IMG/VR virus record: IMGVR_UViG_3300025584_000449
Location: 115,903 to 179,902 of that record
DNA length: 64,000 nt
Source of the DNA: a virus
Direction: 5' to 3' (one strand)
Below the pieces are notes generated by a model. That model was not told the origin of the DNA and did no database searches. It worked only from the letters and a program-made list of their open reading frames with translations. Of the stretch, positions 42,527-52,895 are shown one piece after another. The position numbers and the translations under genes are program-made. Positions within the stretch are counted from its first letter, which is position 1, and each line of letters begins with the position of its first letter.

Positions 42527-43819
42527 ATGGCTATAAATATTGTTAATTATATAAGAGAAAGAATTAAAAGTATTGATTCAAGCATAGACACTAGACCAGG
42601 AAGTGTAGTGTCTGATCTTTTAATTAATCCTATAACTTCTATACTATCTTCTTATGGAGAGACCCAAGATGTAATTCTTCGTAATCAGACATTAGAAGAT
42701 TTAAGCTCTATCTCTGAATCTGAGATGGACACTATAGTAACTAATTTTTTAATTACTAGAGAGAATGGGGCGAAGTCTACAGGAACAGTAAAGCTGTATT
42801 TTAATGAACCCAGAACTCTAGCTATTGCAAGAGGCACACAGTTTAGTGATAGTACTGGTACATTAATTTATGAAACTCTAGCTGATTACTCCATTACTAG
42901 AGGTACGATGGAAATTACTCGTGATCAATTTCCATTATATAACACTGAGCCTATACAGATTCAAGGGATACTCGCTGGGTCGGATTATAACCAGCCAGCT
43001 AATGCCATAACAAGGGCACTAACATTACAAGCTACCCCCGCTAAAATAAATAATTCCCAACCTATAGTTTCTGGGGAAGACAAAGAGGACAATGAATCTT
43101 TATTTACTAGACTATTATTAAGCTTTGCTGACTCATCTCTTTCTTCAACTGCCGGAATTAAAAGACAGCTATTATCTAATTTTCTTAATTTGAACGATGT
43201 GGAAGTTGTGGGTGCAGGTGACCCACTAATGCAAAGAGACTTAATGGAAAATTTAAGTCTTGCTGTTCAATTTAAAGAAGAAGATTTTTATTTAGTGCAA
43301 TCAGGACTACACACATATCCATGGAAACAACACATTGCCTATACAGCTAGTATAATAGATACTGACGATAGCGAGATGGTGTCCTTACCAGAGCCTGACG
43401 GATTTACTACAGAGTTCTCACAAGGATTATACGAAGGGTTGTTCTTTAAATCAGACGTATCATATGCACAGCAAGATGAGTATGTTATCTTACAGGAGTT
43501 CTTTGAGGATTTAAATAATCCAGATATTCAACTAGATTTACAAACTGTACTAGCTAGTGGTTATTGGGAAATACATGATGGACTAAACCCTGATAATTCA
43601 ATATTTTATATTGATGAGGTTAATACCCAAGAAGGCTATTTAAGATTAGGTAAAACTCTAGATTATAGTAATTTAGATGATTCTATATTAAATATACCCT
43701 ACTCAACTATAAATACATTATTGTCTTTAGCCACAGAAGCTATCACTGTAGTAACTACAAATAATGAAGAGACTGATTATATACCTGTTTCAGATGATAC
43801 TGAAGTAGATAGCCCATAA
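42527..43819 (+). CDS. Baseplate J-like protein (gp6-type wedge)
   Basis: 430 aa. VNYIRERIKSIDSSIDTRPGSVVSDLLINP is a typical start, then LSSISESEMDTIVTNFLITR, RGTQFSDSTGTLIYET and QGILAGSDYNQPANAI (beta domain), and EDNESLFTRLLLSFADSSLS. These are the marks of Baseplate_J proteins, which dimerise to form the ring around the hub. AGGA lies eight bases upstream. Confidence 0.8.
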   Translation: MAINIVNYIRERIKSIDSSIDTRPGSVVSDLLINPITSILSSYGETQDVILRNQTLEDLSSISESEMDTIVTNFLITRENGAKSTGTVKLYFNEPRTLAIARGTQFSDSTGTLIYETLADYSITRGTMEITRDQFPLYNTEPIQIQGILAGSDYNQPANAITRALTLQATPAKINNSQPIVSGEDKEDNESLFTRLLLSFADSSLSSTAGIKRQLLSNFLNLNDVEVVGAGDPLMQRDLMENLSLAVQFKEEDFYLVQSGLHTYPWKQHIAYTASIIDTDDSEMVSLPEPDGFTTEFSQGLYEGLFFKSDVSYAQQDEYVILQEFFEDLNNPDIQLDLQTVLASGYWEIHDGLNPDNSIFYIDEVNTQEGYLRLGKTLDYSNLDDSILNIPYSTINTLLSLATEAITVVTTNNEETDYIPVSDDTEVDSP

Positions 43820-43828
43820 GGATTAGAT

Positions 43829-45769
43829 ATGCACGGTAATGCTCCATTAGTACAAGTATACCATAATTTATCACAGCTGCTAAATGAAGAAAATCTTAAT
43901 AATTTAGCACCTATTTTTCATAGACCTATAGACCAGCATACAGGTATAAACATTACTGGTAAATTCAGTACTACAGATAATACTGAATTAGGTGAGATGT
44001 CTTATGTTACTGTTATGAGAAATGCCACAACACATTTGCCTCATGATGGTTATGGTCTAGCTTGGCGTAAACAGCCTGAGTTCTTGGTTGATTGTGCAAA
44101 CAATGGAACCGGAGCTACAACAGCGCATCAATTAAAGTTTTATGAAACTTATGGTCTCACACTTAATGCTGCTATTGCAGTTGTAGGAAGTGCTGCAGCT
44201 TTAAAGATACCGGCCAATGGTTATTTAAAATATAATGTTTATTTAGTTGATAATGATATCTTACAAGAAGAGGTTTGGATCAACTATGAACAGTACTGGG
44301 ATCAGACTGGTGGTAAGAACCAGTTCTTACAGGCTGGAAAAGTTTGGATAGAACAAAACACTTGGTACCAATTCAGAATGAATATTCATGCTAAAATGGG
44401 AACTGATATATGGGTATGGGCAGACGGAGACTCACAGGGTGACGCAATTCTAACTCGTGGACAAACTTATCCTCCATATGTTCCTCAAGCTGCTGGAGAG
44501 CATTTCGGGATCTCTATTGCACAGACAAGAAATAATGAATGGTACTATGATAGTTTAGAAATTTGGTCTGAGGAAGAAAAATTCCCCATGCAGGAATTCA
44601 AGCTTACCCCAGATGCAGAATACTTCACTAGTGCCTCAGCCTTTACAGTTAATTATTATGGAGTTGGATATGACCCTGTTGATTATGTTGTTGATGGAAA
44701 TACAGGGAATAGCCGTACAAGAGCTTTTGTAAGAAACTATAGTACAGGAGAATGGGAATATATTGGTGGCCACACTGCCACTATAGATGACATTAGAGAA
44801 GATCAGCTAATTACTAAAAGCTTTACTCCGCTGTCTAACTATCTAGATGCAAACGGTCAAGTAGTTATTGTAGCGCACGCTGCTAACTCAGGACCAGCTC
44901 CTGGATACGGGTATGACTACCAGACAGCAGCCTATGTAAATCCAGTAACAGAGTGGGATTATGATAGAGAGATTTATGTTCCAGTAACAGAAGATTTTTC
45001 AGACAACACAAACCACACTATTAGAACTTATTACGTATCCTTGACTAACATAGACCAGAGCGGAGTTCATAAAGGAAACTCTGTAGATATCTATTGTCAC
45101 GATCCTAGTAATATTAAATATGGAACAGCTACTGGAATAATAGCTGGTAACAATTTATATACATTAACATTTGCTGGTGATATTGGTGGGCCTATTCAAG
45201 AGATTACTGGAGTTAAATTACATTTATCTCAAACAGACTTTGATGAAGATGCTTACTACATTGAAAGTGTTGCTGCAGGATCTGAATTTTCAACGGAAGC
45301 TAATTACAAAATAAATTTCGCAAGTGACGATGATCTAACTGGCGTAGAAGTTGATTTAGTATATAAGTATTGGATCAATGGAGATAATGTCCAAGCATTT
45401 GTTCAAGCAGATGATAATAGATATCCAGGAATGGATTATTTAGTAAAAACTATGCCACCACATATTGTAGTTATAAACTCTTTAGAGTATAGCGGCGGAC
45501 TATCAGAAAACGCAATGAGGGAAAAACTACTTGCATATATAAATGAATACACCTCAACCACATTAACAAAATCTGGTATTATAGCATTACTACAGAATAA
45601 CGGCGCAACTTATGTTGATACTACAGACATAGATATTGACATCAGAGCTTATAGCTCAACTTATATAAAAACGATAACAGCTTTAGAGGATACTTATACA
45701 ATTTCTAGCACCGCTGTTGGAAAATATTATACCGATAAAACTGAGTTACTAGGATTAACCCAACTTTAA
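43829..45769 (+). CDS. Baseplate/tail protein with lectin-like middle domain
   Basis: 646 aa. Residues about 135-250 (WYQFRMNIHAKMGTDIWVWA, EHFGISIAQTRNNEWYYDSL) look like a concanavalin-type beta sandwich. The C-terminus (LSENAMREKLLAYINEYTS, LTKSGIIALLQNNGATYVDT) resembles the end of gp6/J-type baseplate proteins. So a wedge-type element may carry an added sugar-binding domain (inference). Confidence 0.6.
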   Translation: MHGNAPLVQVYHNLSQLLNEENLNNLAPIFHRPIDQHTGINITGKFSTTDNTELGEMSYVTVMRNATTHLPHDGYGLAWRKQPEFLVDCANNGTGATTAHQLKFYETYGLTLNAAIAVVGSAAALKIPANGYLKYNVYLVDNDILQEEVWINYEQYWDQTGGKNQFLQAGKVWIEQNTWYQFRMNIHAKMGTDIWVWADGDSQGDAILTRGQTYPPYVPQAAGEHFGISIAQTRNNEWYYDSLEIWSEEEKFPMQEFKLTPDAEYFTSASAFTVNYYGVGYDPVDYVVDGNTGNSRTRAFVRNYSTGEWEYIGGHTATIDDIREDQLITKSFTPLSNYLDANGQVVIVAHAANSGPAPGYGYDYQTAAYVNPVTEWDYDREIYVPVTEDFSDNTNHTIRTYYVSLTNIDQSGVHKGNSVDIYCHDPSNIKYGTATGIIAGNNLYTLTFAGDIGGPIQEITGVKLHLSQTDFDEDAYYIESVAAGSEFSTEANYKINFASDDDLTGVEVDLVYKYWINGDNVQAFVQADDNRYPGMDYLVKTMPPHIVVINSLEYSGGLSENAMREKLLAYINEYTSTTLTKSGIIALLQNNGATYVDTTDIDIDIRAYSSTYIKTITALEDTYTISSTAVGKYYTDKTELLGLTQL

Positions 45770-45777
45770 GAGGAAAC

Positions 45778-48700
45778 ATGTTTGGTCCTTCTTTAAATTT
45801 TACTACTGACGAGCTATGGGATTTCTCATCAACTTTCTATAATCTAATGGCCATCGAAGAGAAGGCCAGAGTAGAAACATATTGGACAGCCCTACTTGAG
45901 GGTATGCAGGCTTTATTTTATAATCTATACCAAGTAGATCTAACCAAATCTTTAAAGTACGGCCGTGGATTTTTAGAGTACGGCTATGAGTATTATAATA
46001 TATTCTTTGAAGAAGGCTACGCAGAAATAAGAGATAAAGTAGAAGGAAATATAGTTAGAGTAGTTGCTAGCTCTGATACTGTTTATATAATTACAGACAG
46101 GCGAGTATACAAATCTGATAACTTAGTGTATTGGGATGACATAACTTTTAACTTAAAATCTTCATCTCTATCTCTTAAAGATATACAGATTCCTTATCCT
46201 GATGGAACTAACCCATATCTATTAACCTCTACAGGCATATATAAATTTAACACCACTGAGTGGGTTTTAGTATATGCTTCTACAGAATTTGCTAGGATTA
46301 CTGTAAGGGAGATAGATAAGGCAATAGGTGCTCCTACAACAAGAGTGTGGGACGCAGCACTTGGTGTTTATTCAGACAGTGTAGTTTATTTAGGAGAATT
46401 AAATTATTTAAATGAGTACGTGTTTACTAGCCTAGCAACAGCAACTAATTATGCCGTAAATAGTTTAGATGTTCATGACATTGCTTGGGTAAATGTAGAT
46501 GTATTTGGTGACACGCTACGAACTCAATTAATAGTTGGTAGCTCTAGAACTACAGAGGTCCATAGAGGATTACATATATATTCTACCGAAGACGAAGAGT
46601 GGGACACTATAAATGATTATAGCGGTCCCGAAGATGGGTGTACGTCTGTCTCTAACTACGCAGAGGGCACAGATGATTTCATATTTACAGGAAGTTCGGG
46701 TGGGGGAGATGACGATGCTTGGTATTTTACTAAAGCAGCGGGTGTTCCTAATTTTATGCCAATGCCTTCCCCCAGCATTGGTACTGGAATTACTGAAAGA
46801 ATTTATGATTTCTGTCAAATAACTGATGCCAATAATTTTATATTAACTAATGATAAGATTTATAAATATAATGGTACTGTATGGTCTGACGTAACTCCAT
46901 CTGTTGATGCTTTCTATCCAAGAACAATTAATGTAGTAGGAACTACGTTAATAGTTGGTACCTTAGAAGGTATTTATAAGAGTACGGATTATGGAGTGAC
47001 ATGGACTGAGTTTTCAAGCGGTGCTTACTACTTTGATCTTCCTAATACTGATAGGTTTGATTATTTAAGTATACCAACCCTAAGTGGAGTACTTACTGGC
47101 CAGGTATTAGTAGAGGACGAAGATTACGAGATAGTAAACAACAACGCAATAAAGTTTTTAAAAGAAATAGACTTTGATAATACTTTAGCAGACGCTATTG
47201 AGATAGACCAAGATAATAAAACGTATCATCCTGGTGAGCAGTTCTTAGCCGTTAACTCTTTAGTTTTATTACCAAGTTTAACTAATATATATTTTAAAGG
47301 GTTTGGTTGTGAAGATAACCCTAAAGAAATAATACAACAAAAATTATATACTCCTTATTTAGATGGAGTAACTGAATCTGGTCTTACAAATTATGTTTAT
47401 TCACAATACTGGGCAGACCATTTAAAACGATGGACTCATGGAGTCAATAATAAAATAAGAAGTGCTCCTACTATTAGTAATTTAACAAATTTATATGGAT
47501 TAATAAAAGGCGTTCCTTTTGCTTATGAGGATTGTATTTATACTAGTGGGTGGTCTGATAGTAATTATAATTATGCAGAATTTACAACATCAGGAACTTC
47601 TAATAGTCTTACATATATGGTACAAAATTCTTTAGAATTTTATGATTACAGTAGCGGTGATTCTATAAATCAATTTGATTTAATATGCTCTGGTGTTAGA
47701 ATAATAGATTCTTTAGTTGATCCAGATATAATTTCTGAATTAATTAGTGATGAATATTCTGACTATAGAGAGATAATATTATTAGATGAAACTAATAGAC
47801 TACAATATGCTGGTATTAGTTGTAGTGAGACTTTAGAGACAAAATTTGTTAATGATATAATGCCTTTATGTTTAAAATCTGTGCAAGATAATATTGCTCC
47901 TGAAATAGATAGTGATCAGGACTCTGCATTTTATCCATGGACTGCAACTGCTGGATTAAGTATAGATACTACAGATTATGAAAATGATATCTTAACTTAT
48001 AAATTAAGACATCTATCTCCTACACAAACTTATTATACTGGAAGTGGAATATCAGTAACTATTGATGATGCTATGACAGAAACTCCAGAAGTAGCGTTTG
48101 ATCAGCAGCCCATAGTTACTACCTCTTATAGGTTTTCTATGGAAGTTGATGATCTATATAATAATGAGACTGGACCTTTAAGAGTTTATGTGTCCGGTGT
48201 AAACGACTTTGATAGTTGGGGAGATAATAACTTCTCTATAGCAGATGTAGATATTGAATTTGATAATTTTACACAACACTCCGAATATGTTGGACTATCT
48301 TTAGGAGATGGTATATTATATGATTTTTCGCAACCATTTATAGAAATGGCTTCAGATACAAGTTATATTGCTGATCATTCTTTAGTTGAGGATGATAATG
48401 GAATATTACATATTTTTGGTATTAAAGTAAAGCCTGGAGATGATCATAGTTTTGGTGAGCGGCTTTCTCATTGGACAAGTTCAGTTTCTTCAAATTTAAG
48501 AAATTGGGTAGAACAAGATGATGTTTTAGATGTTAATGACGGCTATGCAGAAGATTGGGAAAACGAACATATATGGGCACCACATGTTATTAGAAATCCT
48601 GTTTCAAGTCCACCAGTTGGTGAAAAATGGGTAATGTCTTATGCTGGAGTAGCATGGACTCCTACAAGCTCAAGACAGCAGCTCGGCTTGGCATTTAGTG

Positions 48701-50094
48701 ATGATTTATATACATGGGTTAGGGCTTCAGGAGTAAACCCATTATTAGATATGGAATCACAGTCCTATTTTATCTGGCCTGAGGCTGCTTGGTCCGCACA
48801 ATGTAGGGATCCACACTTTACCTATAATGAGGATGAAGGTAAATGGTTTCTTACTTTCTCGGCAAAAAAAGACGATGGAGAAGCAGATCCTTGGGATAAT
48901 CCAGGTTGTATAGGAGTTCTTGAATGGCAGGGTAGTGGAAACGATTTTGCTTCTGATTGGGTTTTAGTTTCTGGACAAGAATCATTAATAGTATTTGATA
49001 CTAATGCTGTTCCAGAAGGGCAGTCTATAACTAAAATAGATGATACTTGGCACATGGTTTGGAACTTTAGTGCTACTGGAATGCAGCATCAGTCAAATAC
49101 TTCAGGAATGTGGGGACCTTGGGAAACTAACCCTGTAGATGTCGGATGGGCAGATGATGTTGGATATGCGCCAGAAATTACTTGGGTTAATGGATTATCA
49201 AAATGGATTTTAAGTATGCATCAAGCTTCCTCTAAAAATTATTATATGTTTAGAGAATTAGATTTTGATACTCTTGACGTAAACGGGTCACCAACAATAA
49301 CAGATTTAAATACACTAGATAAATGCCCTGGATCATGGTCTATAACAGATTTAAGTGGAGATGATATAAATAATAATCATCCTTCTTGGTCTGATGATAT
49401 AAATATTAGTATACAGCCAGTAGTATATTACAATGGTCGAAGATATATTAATATGATAGATAATAATTTAAATAATACTCCAGTTGTTTCTGGGCTTAGT
49501 GTGTGGATGGATCAAACGAGATTTGGTACTCCAGTGCAGCCGTATGATCTGCCTTGGGATTCTGAAGTTAATTATAGATACTATACTATTAATGAAGATT
49601 TAGCTCCATATAGTAAATCTGTACTATCTTTAACATCTTCTGGTGATAATAAACCTCCAACTAGTACTCTTACTTATGGAGATTCTACTATATCTGGATA
49701 TTTAACTAGTGAAACATTTACTATAAATAATAATAGAGTTAGCTTTTACCTATCTGCTCCTGAAAATGACTCTGACTTTTTTGTTGCTTTAGTTGATGCT
49801 AATACAGATAAGGTTAGATTATTAACAACAGGAAGTTCGAACCAATCCGAAGGTCCGCAAGACGATAATGGTCAACAGTTTTATTCAGATTATAGTATGG
49901 TGCAAAAGTTATGGGATACTACATCATTAATGGGGCAAGATGTATATGTGGTAATTGCTAAATTGGGACTAGGACATTTTATGTTAAATTATTTACAAGA
50001 ATATCACGAAACAGTTACTGGAAATGATCCAGTTGCCCCAGAACATCCAAGCCTCTTAAGTCAGGCTGTAATAATTACTTCACTTTTACCTTAA
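45778..50094 (+). CDS. Large baseplate/tail protein with beta-propeller repeats and a GH43/GH32-like propeller
   Basis: 1438 aa. Residues 1-85 may dock to the baseplate. Residues about 85-420 have repeats such as IYKFNTTEWVLVY and GIYKSTDYGVTWTEFSS, as in BNR/sialidase propellers. Residues about 857-1165 look like a five-bladed GH43/GH32 propeller: IADHSLVEDDNGILHIFGI, ENEHIWAPHVI, QCRDPHFTYNEDEGKWFLTF (RDP), YAPEITWVNGLSKWIL. The Asp and Glu in place suggest possible glycan cleavage, which would make it a polysaccharide depolymerase. The rest includes Ig-like and jelly-roll-like segments. GAGGAAAC precedes the ATG. Confidence 0.65.
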   Translation: MFGPSLNFTTDELWDFSSTFYNLMAIEEKARVETYWTALLEGMQALFYNLYQVDLTKSLKYGRGFLEYGYEYYNIFFEEGYAEIRDKVEGNIVRVVASSDTVYIITDRRVYKSDNLVYWDDITFNLKSSSLSLKDIQIPYPDGTNPYLLTSTGIYKFNTTEWVLVYASTEFARITVREIDKAIGAPTTRVWDAALGVYSDSVVYLGELNYLNEYVFTSLATATNYAVNSLDVHDIAWVNVDVFGDTLRTQLIVGSSRTTEVHRGLHIYSTEDEEWDTINDYSGPEDGCTSVSNYAEGTDDFIFTGSSGGGDDDAWYFTKAAGVPNFMPMPSPSIGTGITERIYDFCQITDANNFILTNDKIYKYNGTVWSDVTPSVDAFYPRTINVVGTTLIVGTLEGIYKSTDYGVTWTEFSSGAYYFDLPNTDRFDYLSIPTLSGVLTGQVLVEDEDYEIVNNNAIKFLKEIDFDNTLADAIEIDQDNKTYHPGEQFLAVNSLVLLPSLTNIYFKGFGCEDNPKEIIQQKLYTPYLDGVTESGLTNYVYSQYWADHLKRWTHGVNNKIRSAPTISNLTNLYGLIKGVPFAYEDCIYTSGWSDSNYNYAEFTTSGTSNSLTYMVQNSLEFYDYSSGDSINQFDLICSGVRIIDSLVDPDIISELISDEYSDYREIILLDETNRLQYAGISCSETLETKFVNDIMPLCLKSVQDNIAPEIDSDQDSAFYPWTATAGLSIDTTDYENDILTYKLRHLSPTQTYYTGSGISVTIDDAMTETPEVAFDQQPIVTTSYRFSMEVDDLYNNETGPLRVYVSGVNDFDSWGDNNFSIADVDIEFDNFTQHSEYVGLSLGDGILYDFSQPFIEMASDTSYIADHSLVEDDNGILHIFGIKVKPGDDHSFGERLSHWTSSVSSNLRNWVEQDDVLDVNDGYAEDWENEHIWAPHVIRNPVSSPPVGEKWVMSYAGVAWTPTSSRQQLGLAFSDDLYTWVRASGVNPLLDMESQSYFIWPEAAWSAQCRDPHFTYNEDEGKWFLTFSAKKDDGEADPWDNPGCIGVLEWQGSGNDFASDWVLVSGQESLIVFDTNAVPEGQSITKIDDTWHMVWNFSATGMQHQSNTSGMWGPWETNPVDVGWADDVGYAPEITWVNGLSKWILSMHQASSKNYYMFRELDFDTLDVNGSPTITDLNTLDKCPGSWSITDLSGDDINNNHPSWSDDINISIQPVVYYNGRRYINMIDNNLNNTPVVSGLSVWMDQTRFGTPVQPYDLPWDSEVNYRYYTINEDLAPYSKSVLSLTSSGDNKPPTSTLTYGDSTISGYLTSETFTINNNRVSFYLSAPENDSDFFVALVDANTDKVRLLTTGSSNQSEGPQDDNGQQFYSDYSMVQKLWDTTSLMGQDVYVVIAKLGLGHFMLNYLQEYHETVTGNDPVAPEHPSLLSQAVIITSLLP

Positions 50095-50101
50095 ATCCAT
50101 C

Positions 50102-50130
50102 TTGATTTGAAAAAATTTATTGTCTATATT
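50102..50130 (+). promoter_or_regulatory. Promoter for the tail fibre genes
   Basis: -35 TTGATT (50102-50107), 17-bp spacer, -10 TATATT (50125-50130), followed by GGAGAA and the ATG at 50162. Of the same TTGA-17-TATATT type as the others in the window. No terminator is visible in front of it. Confidence 0.5.
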
Positions 50131-50161
50131 TAAAGAGTACAATAACTTAGGAGAATAGATA

Positions 50162-52876
50162 ATGGCAGATATTAGTTTAGTTTCCGGCGTAAACACTCCA
50201 GAAGAGGGACGTCAAATATGGAACACTAATGATACAAATATCAATGATCAGTTAACTACTCATGTTGCTGCAGTTGATAGTACATCTGGACATATAAGTT
50301 CTGGTAGTATTGTTAGTACAGACGCAACACAAACCCTTACAAATAAAACAATTATATCTAGCGGTAATAGTGTTAGTATTATTACTTCTGATATTTATGG
50401 TACATCTTTTATTTTTAATGATGGTGCTGATACTTTTGTTATAGAGCCTACTGATACTGTTATAGTTTCTGGAGGAAATGGTATATCATATGATGTTTCT
50501 GGAGATTCATTATATTCTTATCTAGACCCCACATTAGTAATAAATGATGACTCTGGACAAACACTAGCTGTTGGCACTGATGCTGTCGTAGGCAGTGAGA
50601 TGGTCCGTCTTGGGGGTAATTCTACTGTAACTGGTACATTCCAGGTTGCTAATACTTCTTCTCCTACTTTACAATTAGGTACTTTATCAGGCGGTACGGT
50701 AACCCCAGTAGTTACTGTAACAGATGCTGGAGTATCTACTACTAATACTAATTTTGCAATAGATACTGGTACTGCTTATGCTAACTTAAATGATTTAATG
50801 TATGTTACTGGATCCCAAGTAGGTATTGGAACTTCGAGTCCTTCTAGAACTCTCCATGTTGATGATACTGGAGGTGCCAGAGTAGGAGCCGCTGCGTCTT
50901 ATTTAGATCTAACAACTGGGTCAAGAGTTGAGCTAAAAGCTGATGGAACTTACGATGACCTTAGACTAACCTCAGACTCCGGTAGTGTAGAGATTAATGT
51001 TAGCTCTGGAGTTAACTTTACGATGGACGCAGATGGTTATGCTAGAGTAGGATCTAGCTCCGCACCTATAACTGGGGTAGCCCTAACAATAGACGGAGAT
51101 GTTGTTACCACAGGAGACACCACCTTAACTGGTGATATAAACTTTAATGGTCAGTACTCAATTTATCAAGGCGGAACTAATAGTGAAATAAACTTTAATT
51201 CTACTAACACCGTATTTAGTGGAGATTCAACTACAATATTAACTTTAACTAATGCAACTCAAGCTGCAGCATTTGCTGGAGCTCTAACGGTGGTCGGGGA
51301 TTTAACTGCTACAACGTTTGGCGGCAATCTTGGAGTTCAACTAGATAAAGTAACAAAAATAGATATAGCTTCTGGAATAAACACAGCCACAGTTGAACAG
51401 CTAGGTGGGGCAGACATAGATCTTATAACTAGTGCCCATACATCTACTGCTTATAGAAATGGAATTATAACAACATCACAGTTTATTAGTCTAGATAATA
51501 TGATTGATAAGACAGTAACTATTACCGGAACTGAAAATGAAATAGACGTAAGTTCTGGCAGTGTTGTTCTAGATGATTCTGGGGACGCAACACCAACAAT
51601 AAGTCTAGCTCCTCATGCTGCCACTAGTAGTTTTAGAGGAAGTAGTTATGTAGAGGTTGGAACTGGTAATTCAACTGAAAATGACGGTGTTTATTTTAAA
51701 ATTAATGATTCAAAATTTGCTAGTACTAAGTTTGGATCATTGGTGGCTAGATTTAATAGAAGCTCTGATGACGCGTATGACTATGATCATGAATTCCATT
51801 TCGATTTAGGCGGAGACTCTGATACTGACGAGGGCATCTATAAGGGATTTAAATTTGGATTATGGGGTCTTTACAATACTATGATGCATATCAGTGTTGG
51901 TGAATCTTCTACTTCCGCGAGAGTCGCAATAAATCCACCAAGACCCTCAACAGGGTATGATAAGCCTGGACATACTCTTGACGTACATGGAGACACTTGG
52001 ATTGACGGAGACACGATAATAGAAGGCTCCCTTCTTGTAGAGGGTGAAGACTCTACACTTAATTTAAATAATTTAATATCAAAGGGTATAGAAGTATATA
52101 ATACTTCATCAATAACAAATGGTAATCCTAACGGAGAACTTGGATACTTATTATTCTCATCAAATGCTACATCAGACGAGGCTAGACTTTACCATGATGA
52201 TAGAAGTTTATTTTTAAGAAGTGAAGGCATTACTGATGACAGTCATGCTAAAAAATTAAGACTTGATCTTACTCCTTATGGGAATCAAGGATTTATGAGA
52301 GCTGGTAAATTTCATTTTATAAGTGATTGGGAAGAAGACTATGATGATAATTCTTCAGGTAGTCACGATAATGAAGCACAGGTAATAGTTCCATTTTTAG
52401 GCCCCTCCGATAGAGTAGCTTGTGCATCAAACTCTTATTGGAAAAACAGAGGATTCTTTGGACCAGGGTCTATGGAAATCACTCAATATGAGCCCCCAGC
52501 ATCAAATAGTATAAGTTCTTGGGGTATAGAAGTATCTAATAATATACATCTTAGTAATTATTTTCCAAATGCTAATTCTAATGATTTATTTTATGATAGT
52601 AGGCCTGGATATGTGGATATAGCTTTAGATGCTTTAACAGAGAGTTTAAATTATAGTGGAAAAGATTTTAAATATTTAGAAGCCTTTATTCCCACAAATA
52701 CTTATCAAAATAAGGAAGTCTATGGTTGGTGTTTTATAGACGTAACAGAAGATGTTGTAGCTAGAGCTGATAGAACATTAGCAACTCATATAAGAGTATT
52801 TGCTCAGTTGGGTACAAGAATTAGTTGGACAGCGCATTGGATGAGAAACACATCTGTGGGACCTTATTCAACATAA
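50162..52876 (+). CDS. Tail fibre protein
   Basis: 904 aa, Ser/Thr/Gly/Asn-rich and beta-patterned. Blocks such as DATQTLTNKTI, QVGIGTSSPSRTLHVDDTGG and VTGDLTAT-like strands are usual in long fibres, where they form trimeric beta helices. The C-terminal part (residues about 690-904) has aromatic and Asp-rich segments and ends RISWTAHWMRNTSVGP, probably a receptor-binding tip. No chaperone domain is recognised. Confidence 0.75.
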   Translation: MADISLVSGVNTPEEGRQIWNTNDTNINDQLTTHVAAVDSTSGHISSGSIVSTDATQTLTNKTIISSGNSVSIITSDIYGTSFIFNDGADTFVIEPTDTVIVSGGNGISYDVSGDSLYSYLDPTLVINDDSGQTLAVGTDAVVGSEMVRLGGNSTVTGTFQVANTSSPTLQLGTLSGGTVTPVVTVTDAGVSTTNTNFAIDTGTAYANLNDLMYVTGSQVGIGTSSPSRTLHVDDTGGARVGAAASYLDLTTGSRVELKADGTYDDLRLTSDSGSVEINVSSGVNFTMDADGYARVGSSSAPITGVALTIDGDVVTTGDTTLTGDINFNGQYSIYQGGTNSEINFNSTNTVFSGDSTTILTLTNATQAAAFAGALTVVGDLTATTFGGNLGVQLDKVTKIDIASGINTATVEQLGGADIDLITSAHTSTAYRNGIITTSQFISLDNMIDKTVTITGTENEIDVSSGSVVLDDSGDATPTISLAPHAATSSFRGSSYVEVGTGNSTENDGVYFKINDSKFASTKFGSLVARFNRSSDDAYDYDHEFHFDLGGDSDTDEGIYKGFKFGLWGLYNTMMHISVGESSTSARVAINPPRPSTGYDKPGHTLDVHGDTWIDGDTIIEGSLLVEGEDSTLNLNNLISKGIEVYNTSSITNGNPNGELGYLLFSSNATSDEARLYHDDRSLFLRSEGITDDSHAKKLRLDLTPYGNQGFMRAGKFHFISDWEEDYDDNSSGSHDNEAQVIVPFLGPSDRVACASNSYWKNRGFFGPGSMEITQYEPPASNSISSWGIEVSNNIHLSNYFPNANSNDLFYDSRPGYVDIALDALTESLNYSGKDFKYLEAFIPTNTYQNKEVYGWCFIDVTEDVVARADRTLATHIRVFAQLGTRISWTAHWMRNTSVGPYST

Positions 52877-52895
52877 TATAAATTAGGAGACTTAG

